Part shown: piece by piece, positions 34,221-46,340 of the stretch
Layout of the letters: every line of letters begins with the position of its first letter
Numbering within the stretch: position 1 is the first letter of the stretch
Source of the DNA: Scylla paramamosain
Lineage: Eukaryota > Arthropoda > Malacostraca > Decapoda > Portunidae
Assembly: GCF_035594125.1 (NCBI RefSeq)
Contig: NC_087163.1
Span: 7,067,501 to 7,131,500 of the forward strand
DNA length: 64,000 bases
Direction of reading: 5' to 3'
Program-made: the position numbers and the translations under genes
The notes under the pieces: generated by a model
Told to the model about the DNA's origin: nothing
What the model saw: only the letters and a program-made list of their open reading frames with translations
Database searches by the model: none

Positions 34221-36080
34221 TTATGGACATCTAGATGAAAATAGTATGGATGGGGCTTATTTCATTAAATCTATTTACTTTTATAAATAATCTATATTCT
34301 GTCTTACCTTTTTGTGGTTTGAAGTATCCATGGTCTTGTGTAGCAAGAGTTCACATGTAAATTGGTTTTGTTAAGATGTACATGCAAAGGAAGGCAGTAT
34401 CGGTGGCCTTCCACTCTTGTAGGACAGGAAGGTTACACCTACATGACTGGTCTGTACTTGTACTGCACGTGAACAGCAGCTATAGAATGAAAAGAGACAA
34501 AACCAGATCATTTCCATCCTTTTTATTAAAAATAATATATAAATGTTCTCTAAAATATACAGTTATTTTTTTCTTAAAAAATCTGTTTCATGGATTTATA
34601 TTGTTATTAGTTATAAAGAATGAAAAGAAATCAAGATTAATTTAAAAAAAAATTATGCTTTTGAATCATTGATAACTGAATTCCTACATCACATTTTTTG
34701 ATTGGGTCCTCATCAAATCATCATATTTATTAATGAGAATTGCAAGCTATCTAGACTTCCTGAGCCAAGGAAAGCAGTTTGATTGTTATCTTCTGCAGCA
34801 CTTAAGTTTATTTTTCCTCTTTTTTCAGCATATGTAGATGTCACTTTAAACTAATTCTGCATTTTATTTATTTTTTTTTCAGCCACAAATTGTGGATAGA
34901 TTTTATTTTATTTATATGCATCAAGCCACTTTCTGTACATGTGGGATGGTATAAAAAAAAAAAAAAAATACAGCAAGTGAAACCAATCCACTAGAAAAAC
35001 TACTGAAAAGAAGTAAGTGATGTATTTCATGCAGAATGATACTCTTGATCATACATGTGCTGATGTTCTTCTTAGTCGTACTTTTTGTTCTATTTTGCAA
35101 TGTTGTTTTTAAGTCTGTTCTTATCAACTGAGGAACATGGATATGTACTGATAAGAGTTTTTGACATGTCCATTTGTCTGTCTTGTGTTTTCACAGTGAT
35201 AAGGCCAGATTTTGGGGTTAAGACTCACCTTTCAGTGCAGAATGGTTGATAACATCCAGTGAAAAATAACGAGACTTAAAAGTACATCTCTGTTAAAAGT
35301 TGATAGCAAGATATTATAACTTAAGAAACAGAGTAGGTCTGGTGAGCAGATTAAATCCCAGGCTATGTTCATTTTGCTCCAGAACTGCACAGATTTTTGT
35401 AATCAATATAAAGCACTTTTTTCACCAAGGCATTTTATGCAGCATTACTACATATGTGTGCCTATTAGTGAACTAATCTTGCCATTATCATTTTGCTTTG
35501 GCAGTACACTACATTATTCAGCAATTATATATCATAAAGTTAATAGTAAATGGATTTAATGAGATATGTAATTGATAAAAGCCTGAACTTTTCAATAATA
35601 CAGTTTTCTATCTTGCACATTCCTATACACTTTAGTTGATTCCTGACCATAGCATAGAAAATTCCAATCACTGTGTTCTGTGAAGACACTAGCAACACAA
35701 CAAATGATCTGTGATGTAAGGACCAGTATGTATTAAATATTTCTACTTGTTACTCTAGTCAGACATGCAATAGATAATTAAACAGTGAACTTACACTTAA
35801 GAATAATGAATTGTTGACAGTGGAAGATTTGTTAAAAGAATTGTTTATGAATGGTGTTTTAACATTGTGCTTTTATGATTGGGTCATTACCTAGCTTTAT
35901 ATTTTCATTGGAAAAAATATCTTGCTTGATTTTAATTGTAAATACGTAAAATACATTAATAAGCTGTTGACATGTCCCCAAGATTAGTTTTCTTAATGTT
36001 TTGTCATGAAACTGCAGGAATAGAACAGCAGTACTCTGCTTCTCACTGCATTTATTTATTTATTTATTTTATTTTTGTCT
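34221..36080. other. AT-rich intergenic or extended 3' UTR
   Basis: No gene was recognised. The stretch holds poly-A and poly-T runs but no long microsatellite. Confidence 0.5.
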
Positions 36081-36089
36081 GTCTGGCTG

Positions 36090-36750
36090 TCTATCCATTT
36101 ATCTCTGATATCTCATATCCTCTAAGAGATGGCCATGGCAGATCATCCACCCCTCCCTACCCAGACATTCCCTTCTTGCTTATTCAAGCCCTTCTTTCTC
36201 ACATGTACTCCTTTACCCTGTCTTTCCATCTTTTGTGGCCTTCCTCTTCTATTAGTAACTGCAACTTTCTATTTAAGACTTTATGAACTCTCCTCTACAT
36301 CCTCTCAGTATGGCCATACCATCTTAGTGTATTCCTTTTCAACCTTTCCACTACTCCCCAATTTACACCATCTGCACAGGTGCTCATACAACACCCCTCA
36401 TATACTTTCATTACTCATACCACATGCCCCTCTCAGATCATTAATTTCAGCACACTTGATTGTTATGGCTTATTCCATGTTCAGGTCTCTGATCCATATA
36501 TCAATGTAGGTAGGAGAATACTATTCTTGAAACTTCTTTATGTCTGTAGAAACATTTCTCCCATTCATGACTTTCAAATGAATTCTCTCTCTTATCCCTC
36601 TATCCATCTCACCTTGTTTACATAGAACTGTGTAATCTCACTCACCTACTCCATTCTCTTTCATTCTCTCTCCTCTCAAAATGCCTCAACTTCTACACTT
36701 GGCTCACTCATACTGTAAAGTATCCTCCATTTCTCTATGATAAAATATGT
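36090..36750 (-). mobile_element. Degenerate reverse transcriptase C-terminus
   Basis: The minus strand reads, in broken frames, LIYGSET followed by a Trp-like context near 36490-36510, then MRR/CG(V)-like text. It then reads NTLRWYGHTERMEESS (about 36275-36335) and RRGRPQKMERQ (about 36220-36255). The pattern YGSETW, RWxGHxxRM, GRRxRGRPxKxW is the C-terminal hallmark of several non-LTR retrotransposons (RTE/Craniate-type ends). It is highly decayed. Confidence 0.6.
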
Positions 36751-37532
36751 TCAGCTTATATTTACTGGTATATTTTCAAGCATAGATGTTTGCTACTTTT
36801 GAAAAATGTACTTTTTGAAAAATATAATAAAAATAAATTGCATTTTCAAAGCAGTAGAACAAACAAGATTCATAGCTTGAATTGTTTTCATATTCTGTTA
36901 TGCTTCTCAAACAAAAGCTACTAACATGTTGCAGTGGTTGTTCGTACTTGTATTATTTAATTGAGATTGATAACAGATATTTAATTAAGAGTGATAATGA
37001 ATATCATATGAAAACTTGATAGAGAACCAAATGGTGTACCATGTGACCAAAAATGATGCAAAGATTAATTGGTTTTATAACAGTTGGTTCTATAACAGAT
37101 AAGTTAGTACACATGGATGCAAGGGTTTTAGATCAACTGTGTGTTTTGAGTTTTCCTGGAGAATGCATGGTAGAATAGGTACCATAATACTAAACTTTTA
37201 GAGATAGGTTAAAAGTTAGTGAGAAATGGCAGTTTTAGAATAAACAGGTTGGTTTGATTGGATTAAAAAGTTTTGGAGGTTACCACTTGAGAATATGAGT
37301 TTAGACTGAGATATATGCTTCTCTGTTAATCTAGAAGAATGTTGTGGAGCTGAGGAAGGACTGAAGTAGGTTGGGTAATCTGCCCAGGGGATGTATAATA
37401 CAAAAATGTGTTATATTAAAGGTTATGAGCAGGAGTCCCATTAATATTATATGGTGGAGACAATACTGATCTATTTGTACTCTGACAATGTCACATTTAT
37501 AGTATATATTGAGGGACACACTGATGCCATAC

Positions 37533-37591
<59 letters not shown>

Positions 37592-40500
37592 AAAGTTTAA
37601 TGTAAACAATGTTGAGTAAAGTTATGAGATCTTAAAACTGGGTCATGTTATATTGTACTCTGATGTAAATGTGATTATACATATGAGGAAAGTAAAATTC
37701 AATAAGATAGGAAATAAGACATGGGGGTCAGTATCTTGTCAGTATGATAGAACAATGCAAGATACCACAAAGATCACCTTAGAGAAGGAAACTAATTGCT
37801 GAAAAGCATTTTGGTTATTGATAGCAGAGGGAAGAATTGTAAGAAAATTTTTGTTAACTGAAATTGTTATGAAATGTGGACAGTAGGTCAAGCAAGGCAA
37901 CTAGTCATATGACAGTAGAGATGGCATTATTTTGAGTCAGTGGAAATATTAGAAGAGTACAAGGGTACAATGTAGTAACTTTGATGTGTGTCACATGGTA
38001 GAAATGTAAGATTTGCATGAAATCTGAGACTGGAGAATAGGGTATTCTGAGAATGGGTACAGACATAATGTTAATTTTTAAGAGTGAAGGAAAGGATAGA
38101 CAGTGTTAAGTGAGATCTCCTTCTGTAAGGGAATGTACTGAAATGGGTAACATATTGGACGAAGCTATAACATGACATGAATGAATGTTATAGCTTCAGG
38201 AAGGTTCTGTTGTGGCCAATCTTGTGAGTGAAGTGATATATTAGTGGTAGGCATTATGATGGATATTTTTATACAACTCATTTCATGACATTTAAGCATG
38301 AAAATTAAAATCATGATTACTAATTTTTGTATCATGAAGTATCATAAGATGACACATTTCAGAGATCTTTTGTTTCTAGTCAGCAGTAATTTAGTCATCA
38401 CTTTTATAGTGTTACAGAAGTTGTATGATTGATCATTCTTAATGCGTTTAAGTCTGAATTTTATATTACAAAATATTAATTGACGAACCAAAATATTCAT
38501 CTTAAGTATTTAGTGGAGATCTCTTTGTGTTTATTCCCTGTTGTTTTTCTGTAAAAATCAGTTGAATATTAATAACAAGAATCAAGACTAGTATAATGGC
38601 AAAGGACAGGTTTAGTAGGATCAGTGGTAGTACTGGAGTTAATATAGATACTGTAACATTTGAAGTGCCACTATATATTTAGGAAAGTTACAGGATTTCA
38701 GCCTCACAGATGTATTTAAAAAGAAAATTCCATTTAAGCATTTATAAATAGTCCTGTGAAAGTTGTTTTTGCAACTGAAAATTTATGTTGAAGAATTCAC
38801 TTTTCCTGACCTAATAAAGATCACTTACTTTGGTGGCACTGTGAGTTAATTGTGAGAATCTTCTCATGATCTACACTGTCTTACTGATTTCCCTTGGCAG
38901 TCTGCATCACCAGAGGGTTTTACATATGCATAAATAAAATGCATTAATATAGATAAATTATATATGCAAATGAATGAGGGTGGTATGTTTTTGAGAATGA
39001 CTGAAAGCGGTGTGCATGTACACAAAGAAGCTGGGATCAAACTTCAATAAAGGAAAGGGATATCATATATGCAAATGTTTATGATTTGACAGTGATATTA
39101 GTGAATCAATAATTTGTGTAAAAAGTTATTGTGCTGAGACCAAACAGAATGTTTAACTTGAAAATTATCTGGCAGGTTAGTAAGTTTGTAACAACAACAA
39201 CATTAGCACAGCCAATGGTATCTACTGCTCAGGGGGGAAAGAAATTTTTAGTGCCAGGCCACTAACTTTTCTTTTCCAGAAGCTGTTGTGTGACAGAATT
39301 TTATTAACACAAATAGTACCTCAGTGGTTGTGTGGTCTGCTGTATTAGATGTATTTTCTCCAGCTACTGAAATTTAAATCATGGATGATAAGTGCCATAG
39401 GCTATGTAAGCCCATTATTAGCTTGGATAAATGTTTTGTATATAGTATATTGTATAGGTTTCCTGTTGTTCCTGCACTTCTCTCTGAATGAAATGAAAAT
39501 AGAATAGGCAGTGTATAGTGACTTTTAACCACATAGTATAAACAGATGCAAACTGTGTGATGGTTTCTGACTAAAGGTTCCAGTTTTCTTAGATATTCAA
39601 TGTTTTCTTGCAGATTTGTTTTTTTTTTGAGTTCCTTGACATGTTCATAAGTACATAACTAGTATGATTTACAGTTATACTATTATTATCTTATGATGAT
39701 GCACACAGTCTTAAGTTAGAAGTCTTTCAGCATAGTAACTATTCCTGATTTTCTTAATATACTATCAAAGCCTTTTTATAAATCAACAAAAAAATTAAGT
39801 ATAATTCTTCCCTCTTTGTGTAATGGCTCTCCTGCATCTCCCATAGTCAATATTGTATTAATTGTTTTATGTAGTCTTTATCTCACAAGATTGGAATTTT
39901 TTAACAAAGTATGTATGTGGTCACACATAAATGTGAGCACACTTTTTATTTCATGAAGTGCTTGTGAAGTACATCTATTGGTGGTAATTAAAGGTCATTA
40001 GTGGCTTGATACTGGAGTTAATGGTCAGTTGGCTTTGAGATTACTTCATATATCTTTGTAGCAGATTGTTAAGGCTCAGAATGTGAAAAGGGAAAGTAAT
40101 CTTCCTCACAAGAGTTAGTGCAAAGTGTTTAACAGACCAGTATGATAATTGTTATGTATTTATGTAATTGTTATCATGTATATGTAAGCAGACCACACTC
40201 ACGGTGCAGTCTTCATGAAACGATGCCATCCAAGTGTAATATTTCCGTCCTTATGTGTACAAAATATTAAATGTAATTTCCATACTCCACATAAACAGTT
40301 TTTCTCTATTCATTTAAAGTATATTGCAAAGAAAAGTTATTTTGCTCTAATTTCCTCATAGAAAATGAGGTATTCTGTGATGGAAATAACAGGTGAATGA
40401 AGAAAAACTTGTACTGGAGTTGGCAAATTACTATATGAATATGATCTATCTAGAAAAAAAAAAAAAAAATTAAATTGAACATCAGTGGTATTTGAAAGTT

Positions 40501-40700
40501 AAAAAAAATCTATAGCTATACTTATAAAACTATGTTAATTATGTAATAAATAACTATATTTAAACAATAACTTAATTTTAATTTACCCAGCTGCTCCTGA
40601 AGATTTGATTTGGATTTAATTTGTCAGCCTTGAAACTTTATTTATTTTTTTTACTTTTACATTATTAATTTTGTTATGTTTGAATCATAGTTCTGAGACA
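36751..40700. other. AT-rich intergenic region
   Basis: About 4 kb with no recognised gene. It includes a (GT)n at about 37536-37586. Confidence 0.5.
37536..37586. repeat. (GT)n microsatellite
   Basis: About 50 bp of GT in otherwise featureless DNA. Confidence 0.95.
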
Positions 40701-40719
40701 CTATTTCAGGGTGGATACG

Positions 40720-41005
40720 ATTTATAAAAGGTGGTGGGGGTGTGCACGTGGAGGCAGGGGCGTTGTGAGAACTAAAATGTGCAGGTGCAGGAATAGTTTA
40801 AGGTTCCCACCCCATCAGCCATTAGGTAAAGGTAGAGATGCGGGGCCCCATCTCTACCTTTGGGCCCCCCAAAGACCCCATGGGCACCGGTGCAATGCAT
40901 CGGCTGACTCCCCACTCACGGTGGGCCTAGGTGGAGGAGAGAAAACGGCAAGCATGGCTAGCGCCTGTCACAATATTTTGGAGGCGAACAGAACAGTAAG
41001 ATTAT
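40720..41005. repeat. GC-rich island with a strong hairpin
   Basis: A compact GC-rich segment is set in AT-rich DNA. It contains a perfect 13-bp inverted repeat at 40828-40840 and 40849-40861 and the palindrome gcaccggtgc at about 40884-40893. An open frame of 98 codons covers it but has no recognised domain. It could be a short dispersed repeat or an exon; I favour a repeat. Confidence 0.4.
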
Positions 41006-41075
41006 AATAATGGTGTGAATTATCACTGCATTTCCCTTGTGTTTATCCAATCACAGTCATATCAGAAAAAGTTAT

Positions 41076-41249
<174 letters not shown>

Positions 41250-41625
41250 AAGGTCTCCTTGATAGCTTGTTTTGTAGGGAAATTCAATTCCGAAGTCTTC
41301 ATCAACTTTATTCATTTGTTATTTGGTACGTTTCGCCTTTCTGCAGGCATCTTCAGGCTAAAAACAATAAAACACAAAGTAAAAGTTGTATAAAATTCAC
41401 ATGCAATGGCACTATGAGACAAAGTACCACAAGCACCAAGATTACAAACTGGATCAACAGAAAACATTAAGTATCCACATACAGCACGCCCGCATGGCAA
41501 CGAGAGAGGGACTGAAACAGCTGGATTCCTAACGCTATGATAATGCTATCGGAACGGAGCTCCGAACCATTATCTTACAATATGTAGTTGACAATGTTGA
41601 GTTATTATTCAATTCTGGATTTATG

Positions 41626-41773
<148 letters not shown>

Positions 41774-41871
41774 TCTAATGATTTTGTGTTCATATTGGAC
41801 TCTGTCTTGTGTAGTATTCTGAAATCTTCGTCACAAAAGGGATGATCATGTTCATGTAAATGGGAATATGA

Positions 41872-41904
<33 letters not shown>

Positions 41905-41906
<2 letters not shown>

Positions 41907-42317
41907 TTATGTAATACATATTTCGTAATTTTAGTCACCTCCTCCTGCTAGGTTTTAACAAAGGTCTATTCTTTTCTGGTCTCATACAAGTGTGGGGCAA
42001 TCGGGTGTGGTCGGGAAAGTATTTGTTATGAAGGAGCCTTGTTCTGGCTGTGCAGCTGATCCTTTATGTTAAGTTTGTTCCCGACTTCCCTAGGTGTGTG
42101 TGTCGGTTCCCTGGACTAGACCACGTGGCAGATGCATTGTACCTACAGGCTGAATAAATTAAGGCCGAGAGTCGGTCCGGCCTCGGAAGCGATCGCACCC
42201 TGTATTCTCTACATCAAATGAACGGCGAAGCTACGAGAGGTGACTTTCACTCTAGTGTACCATGCACGGTACACCGGGAGCGAGGTACAGGTTGGTGCCA
42301 TGTCGGAGTAATGTGAC

Positions 42318-42320
<3 letters not shown>
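41905..42320. other. Unassigned non-coding segment
   Basis: A mixed-composition segment with an AATAAA at about 42153 and a near-palindrome gtaccatgcacggtac at about 42257-42272. Its look is compatible with an LTR or other repeat edge, but no partner copy is in the window. Confidence 0.3.

Positions 42321-42412
<92 letters not shown>
42320..42412. repeat. (TA)n microsatellite
   Basis: About 92 bp of TA. Confidence 0.95.
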
Positions 42413-42415
<3 letters not shown>

Positions 42416-42589
42416 TTCTAAGTCCACTATATAAAAATAAAGATGAACATATAACAAATAAACAAGTAAACAAATAACTAACTCAATAGGACGGCTATTC
42501 CGTCTGCTTTCACTCTATCACTTCCTTCATAACTTCACCCAATCCTCATCTTCTACTCTTCACACTCTTCTTTCAGCCCACTGTCTATC

Positions 42590-43400
42590 CCCCCTTCCCA
42601 TAATGATGGAGCAGAAACATGGGCACGGAAAAAAAAAAAAAAATGAAAAGAAGATAAACGGAGATGAGAAAGTTGAGGTGGGTTATGGAAGTGAGGAGAG
42701 TAGTATGCATTGTGATTATTTGTGTGTTGTCATCTGCGTATGTGATCTGTATGTATCTGTATGTCATCTGCGTATGTGATTGGTGCTGGAATGTCGTGGA
42801 TATAGATGGTGTAGAGTGTGGGTGAAATACTACTGCCTTTTGGTACCCGGCTGTGTAGCTGGAATAGTGATCCTGAGTAGTTTTTAAGGATACTGAGGCT
42901 AATTTTATTTGGCTTAATTTAAACTTTAATCCGTTTTGCCATACTTTATCGAACGCCTTTGAGACGTCCCTTAGTGCAATGCAGCATTGTTTTTTTTTTT
43001 TTATCCAGAAGCGCTTTTGATATTAGTTCTATTGTTATCGCTATTGCTGTGTCAGTTGATCTTGCTGTCCTGAAACCATGTTGGGAGTCTGGTAAAATTT
43101 TATTGATTTCAAGAAATGTTTTGGTTCTTTTGTTAATAATTTTCTCGAAAAATTTTCCGGGTACTTTTAGGAGTGAAATTGGGCTATAGTTAATAGCGTC
43201 AGTTGATGGTTTGTTCTGATTTTGGGATGAGTATGATTTTGGCATGCTTAAATGGCTGCGGATGTTGAAAAGTCTGGTAAGTATTTCGAGCACGTTGTCT
43301 GGTAAGTTTTGTAATACTGTTTTATTTATTTTTATTTCCCCAGGTGTGTTGTTTTTTAATTGTTTTATTTTCTGTTTTACTTCTTGTGATTTATATATCT
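42590..43400 (-). mobile_element. Jockey-like reverse transcriptase fragment
   Basis: The minus strand reads KQLKNNTPGEIKINKTVLQNLPDN (near 43400-43300). It continues as INYSPISLLKVPGKFFEKIINKR, then SQHGFRTARSTDTAIAITIELISKAL. After a frame slip it reads a decayed VSKAFDKVWQ, then VPKGSSISPTLYTIYIHDIPAP and ITYADD, the catalytic box. A short direct repeat of 'catctgcgtatgtgat' duplicates the YADD region. The copy is frameshifted and truncated at both ends. Confidence 0.8.
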
Positions 43401-43659
43401 CTGATATTCCCTGCTAGACTTTACAACCTGAGGAATGACAACATCATCCGAGGCCGCTGAAGGCCATTTTGAGAACACTATTAAGTAAAACTTTGTGGGA
43501 AGAAATTCCTTATAATTTTAGAGGCTTTAGACGATTACAGGATACTAGATGGTTCTTTGAGTTACTTTATTTATTGATATACGAGTACAACCAAAAGGAT
43601 TTAAGGGTCCAGACTATTGATTTTCAATAGACTATTTATTTTAGTCATATTCTACTAAT

Positions 43660-44185
43660 TGTTATTTATCTTTTTTTTTTCTTAAAGGTCACGCAATTAC
43701 ATTAAATTTTTTTATTACTAAACAAAAGAAACAATATCAAATCCTAAGATTTGATATTGTTCCTTTCGTTTATTTATTGACGACATTCTTTAGAGAACTG
43801 TTACGACACTAAAAACGTATTTTTACTTTGTTACGTTAATTTTACATTTCTAAACGTTTATTTATTGACGACATTCTGTTACGTTAATTTTTCATTACTA
43901 AACGAAAGGAACAATATCAAATCCTAAGATCTGATATGTTCCTTTCGTTTATTTACTGACGACATTCATTAAAGAACTGTTACGACACTAAAAACGTCTC
44001 TTTACTTTGTTACGGTAAAAACGTCTCTTTGATTCATGTTACGTTAAAAACGCCTCTTTACTTTATGTTACGTTAAAAACGCCTCTTTACTTTGTTACGT
44101 TAAAAACGCCTCTTTACTTTTATGCTACGTTAAAAATGTCTGTATGTTACGTTAAAACAAAGTGAAGAGACGTTTTTTTTTTACT
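43660..44185. repeat. Two related hairpins plus tandem ACGTTA repeats
   Basis: Hairpin 1 has 24-bp arms (43720-43743 and 43748-43771) and a ctaa loop; hairpin 2 has similar arms (43900-43923 and 43928-43950) with the same loop. Both share the core acaatatcaaatc. From about 43975 to 44150 the motif 'gttaaaaacgcctctttact' recurs about six times with a 27-32 bp spacing. An inverted copy (caaagtgaagagacgttttt) stands at about 44157-44176. The block lies just past the 3' end of the KH gene. Confidence 0.75.
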
Positions 44186-44243
44186 TTATGACAATGCAAT
44201 TCAATTTAGAATACAGGGATTAGGATGCTCAGGAAGAGGCGCC

Positions 44244-45656
44244 TCACCGGCGGGAAGGGTGGTGGGCGGTATGGCAGGAGGGGCCGTGGGCGTGAGTGCG
44301 GGCTTGGTGATTTGCAGGGAGATGGTTTGCAGTTGGGCGGACGTGACCGGGGGTGGTGTGGGCAGCGTGGGCAGCCTCCAGGCAGGCCTGTATAAAGGCC
44401 TGGGCACCGGTCACCTGGCGGCGCGGGCCCTTCAGCCGCACAAAGCGAGCTGCCCTGTTGTCCGCGGCGGGCACAATCACGGCCACGCCAGGGAACTGCC
44501 GCCGGAGTCTCCTGACGGTGGCGCCGCCGGGACCCACCACGTGGCGCCTCTGCTCGGGTACCACCTCCACCTGCGCCTCGACCACCTGCGCGTCCTGCAG
44601 CAGACTCTGCACGCGCTTAGCGGCACCGTTCACTTGCAGCGGCGGGCCGCGCAGCGTGACGGTGCGGGTGACGGCGTCTCGCTGTGGCGGTACCGCCACA
44701 CTCACACCGTCAAACTCTCGCAGCAGTTCTCGGAGGGTGGCGCCGCTCGGTCCCACGATGTGGCGCCGCATGTTGGGTTCCACGGGCACCACTACCTCCG
44801 TCACCTCCTCCTGCCACGAGGCGCGCACGCTGGACACCGCCTGCTGCCTTTCCTTGCGGGCCTTTCGGGGCTTTGACTTGGCCGGTGGGCGCGGCGCCTC
44901 CCCCGAGGACGCCTTCGCCTGAGCCAAGCCAGGCAGCGCTTCCTTCCCCTTTGGCCTCCTCTTCCTGCGGCGGACCACAGTCCAGCCCTCCTCGTCTGCT
45001 GCAGGAGCCTTGCCGCTCACACACAGCGAGCCCAGAGCGAGGCCCTCCGCCTGCGCCTCCGCCGCCACGCTTCCCTCCTCTTCGTCTTCCTTCTCTGAGT
45101 GGATTACTTCTTCCACTGTTTCTTCCTCCATTTCTTCCTTCACAACCTCCTCTGAGTGGATTACTTCTTCCACTGTTTCTTCCTCTATTTCTCCCTTCAC
45201 AGCTTCCTCTGAGTGGATTACTTCTTCCACTGTTTCTTCCTCTATGTCTTCCTTCACAACCTCCTCTGAGTGGATTACTTCTTCCACTGTTTCTTCCTCC
45301 ATTTCTCCCTTCACAACCTCATCAATACCCTTCTCTATGTGGATTACTTCTTCCACGTTTCCCTCGCCGTGCTTTTCTCCTACGGCCGTTTCCTCTTCGC
45401 CTTCATCCATCGCCCCTTCTCCCTGGTCTTCCTCGAGCGCACGATTCTTTTCCCTGTCTTTTTCTTTGACTTCATTGTCCTGATCGTGGCTGACAGCTTC
45501 TTTGTCGTCGGCAATGCATTTTGGCTTCTTTGCTCGCTTGCGCCGCTTGAAGAGCCTCTTGAGGCGTTTCCACCAGGCGAAGCAGGTGGGCGTCTTCTCT
45601 TCGTCGTCGTCCATGGCGTAAGAAGTATCGGGCATCTTCTTGCCGTCGTCGTTCAT
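44244..45656 (-). CDS. Intronless two-KH-domain protein with acidic 19-residue repeats
   Basis: A single 470-residue open frame, much richer in GC than its surroundings. Order: acidic N-terminus; a basic cluster WWKRLKRLFKRRKRAKKPK (29-47) that could bind nucleic acid or act as a nuclear signal; acidic tandem repeats (101-188) with three complete 19-residue units VEEVIHSEEVVKEDIEEET; DEEGWTVVRRRKRRPKGK (221-238); two KH domains (about 286-354 and 359-426) with GPSG (302-305) and GPGG (375-378) as the GxxG loops, and RRHIVG/RRHVVG as in vigilin; and a His-rich tail. KH domains bind single-stranded RNA or DNA, so an RNA-binding role is likely, but the cellular job is unknown. The start at 45656 follows an out-of-frame ATG 7 bases upstream (45663). 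It may be a retrogene of a vigilin-like gene, but only two KH domains are present against about fourteen in vigilin. No frame break supports a pseudogene. Confidence 0.75.
   Translation of the reverse strand: MNDDGKKMPDTSYAMDDDEEKTPTCFAWWKRLKRLFKRRKRAKKPKCIADDKEAVSHDQDNEVKEKDREKNRALEEDQGEGAMDEGEEETAVGEKHGEGNVEEVIHIEKGIDEVVKGEMEEETVEEVIHSEEVVKEDIEEETVEEVIHSEEAVKGEIEEETVEEVIHSEEVVKEEMEEETVEEVIHSEKEDEEEGSVAAEAQAEGLALGSLCVSGKAPAADEEGWTVVRRRKRRPKGKEALPGLAQAKASSGEAPRPPAKSKPRKARKERQQAVSSVRASWQEEVTEVVVPVEPNMRRHIVGPSGATLRELLREFDGVSVAVPPQRDAVTRTVTLRGPPLQVNGAAKRVQSLLQDAQVVEAQVEVVPEQRRHVVGPGGATVRRLRRQFPGVAVIVPAADNRAARFVRLKGPRRQVTGAQAFIQACLEAAHAAHTTPGHVRPTANHLPANHQARTHAHGPSCHTAHHPSRR
45093..45356 (-). repeat. 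57-bp tandem repeat within the KH gene
   Basis: Three complete 57-bp units and two partial ones encode the acidic EEVIHSEE/VEEET repeat. Because 57 is a multiple of three, copy number can change without breaking the frame. Confidence 0.9.
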
Positions 45657-45780
45657 GGCACATGAAGTACTATCTCCGATCCGCGCTGGTTCACTTTTCT
45701 GTCTTTCCCTCTCACCCTCTCAAACACCCGTAGCTTTTACACAAATTTTGCTAATTATTTTCTTGCAAGTACGGAGAGCT

Positions 45781-45790
45781 GTGATTGGTC
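45781..45790 (-). promoter_or_regulatory. Inverted CCAAT box upstream of KH gene
   Basis: The + strand reads gtgattggtc, giving GACCAATCAC on the gene strand about 125-135 bp before the ATG. A weak AT-rich TATA-like stretch (aaaataatta) lies between them. Inference from motif and position. Confidence 0.3.
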
Positions 45791-45922
45791 AAGAGCACTC
45801 GCGTAGATCCAAGCTAGGAACAATAGCATAGGAACAATGTGGCCTGCTGAGCGGCATCCTTACTACACTACTTGTAGTTAAGTTGTATTAAACCCAGATA
45901 AAAATAATATGAAAATGAGTCA

Positions 45923-46034
<112 letters not shown>

Positions 46035-46035
46035 C

Positions 46036-46340
46036 TTTCTCTCCCAATCCTGACATACTCAACCTACACTCTAAATGCTCCTTCAAACTCACAAATTTTA
46101 TCATTACAGCGAATTCAGAATAAAACACTCCGTTTTGCACAAGGCAAAAAAATACCCATACACTAAAACTACACAAGAATTAGATTATTTATCAAAAGTA
46201 GAACAGATCAACATTACACTATATAATAGGGGAAATAAAGTGAAACAAAAAAACTAAAGACTATTCTCAAAGGCAATACATATATCAACTCAGTGCTGGA
46301 TCACCAACAAACCAATAATCACTTTTGGCTCAAAAGAACA
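46036..46340 (+). mobile_element. Jockey-like RT C-terminal fragment
   Basis: It reads [18 protein letters not shown] and then, after a frame slip, [28 protein letters not shown]. This is the usual C-terminal 'QRIQNKxLR...LY-RxxK' block of jockey-like reverse transcriptases. It is 5'-truncated at the (TA)n tract. Confidence 0.65.

Noticed and set aside
44259..45469. Long + strand frames opposite the KH gene (205, 189, 261 codons)
   Set aside because: They are GC-rich shadows of the minus-strand gene. Only the minus frame shows domains.
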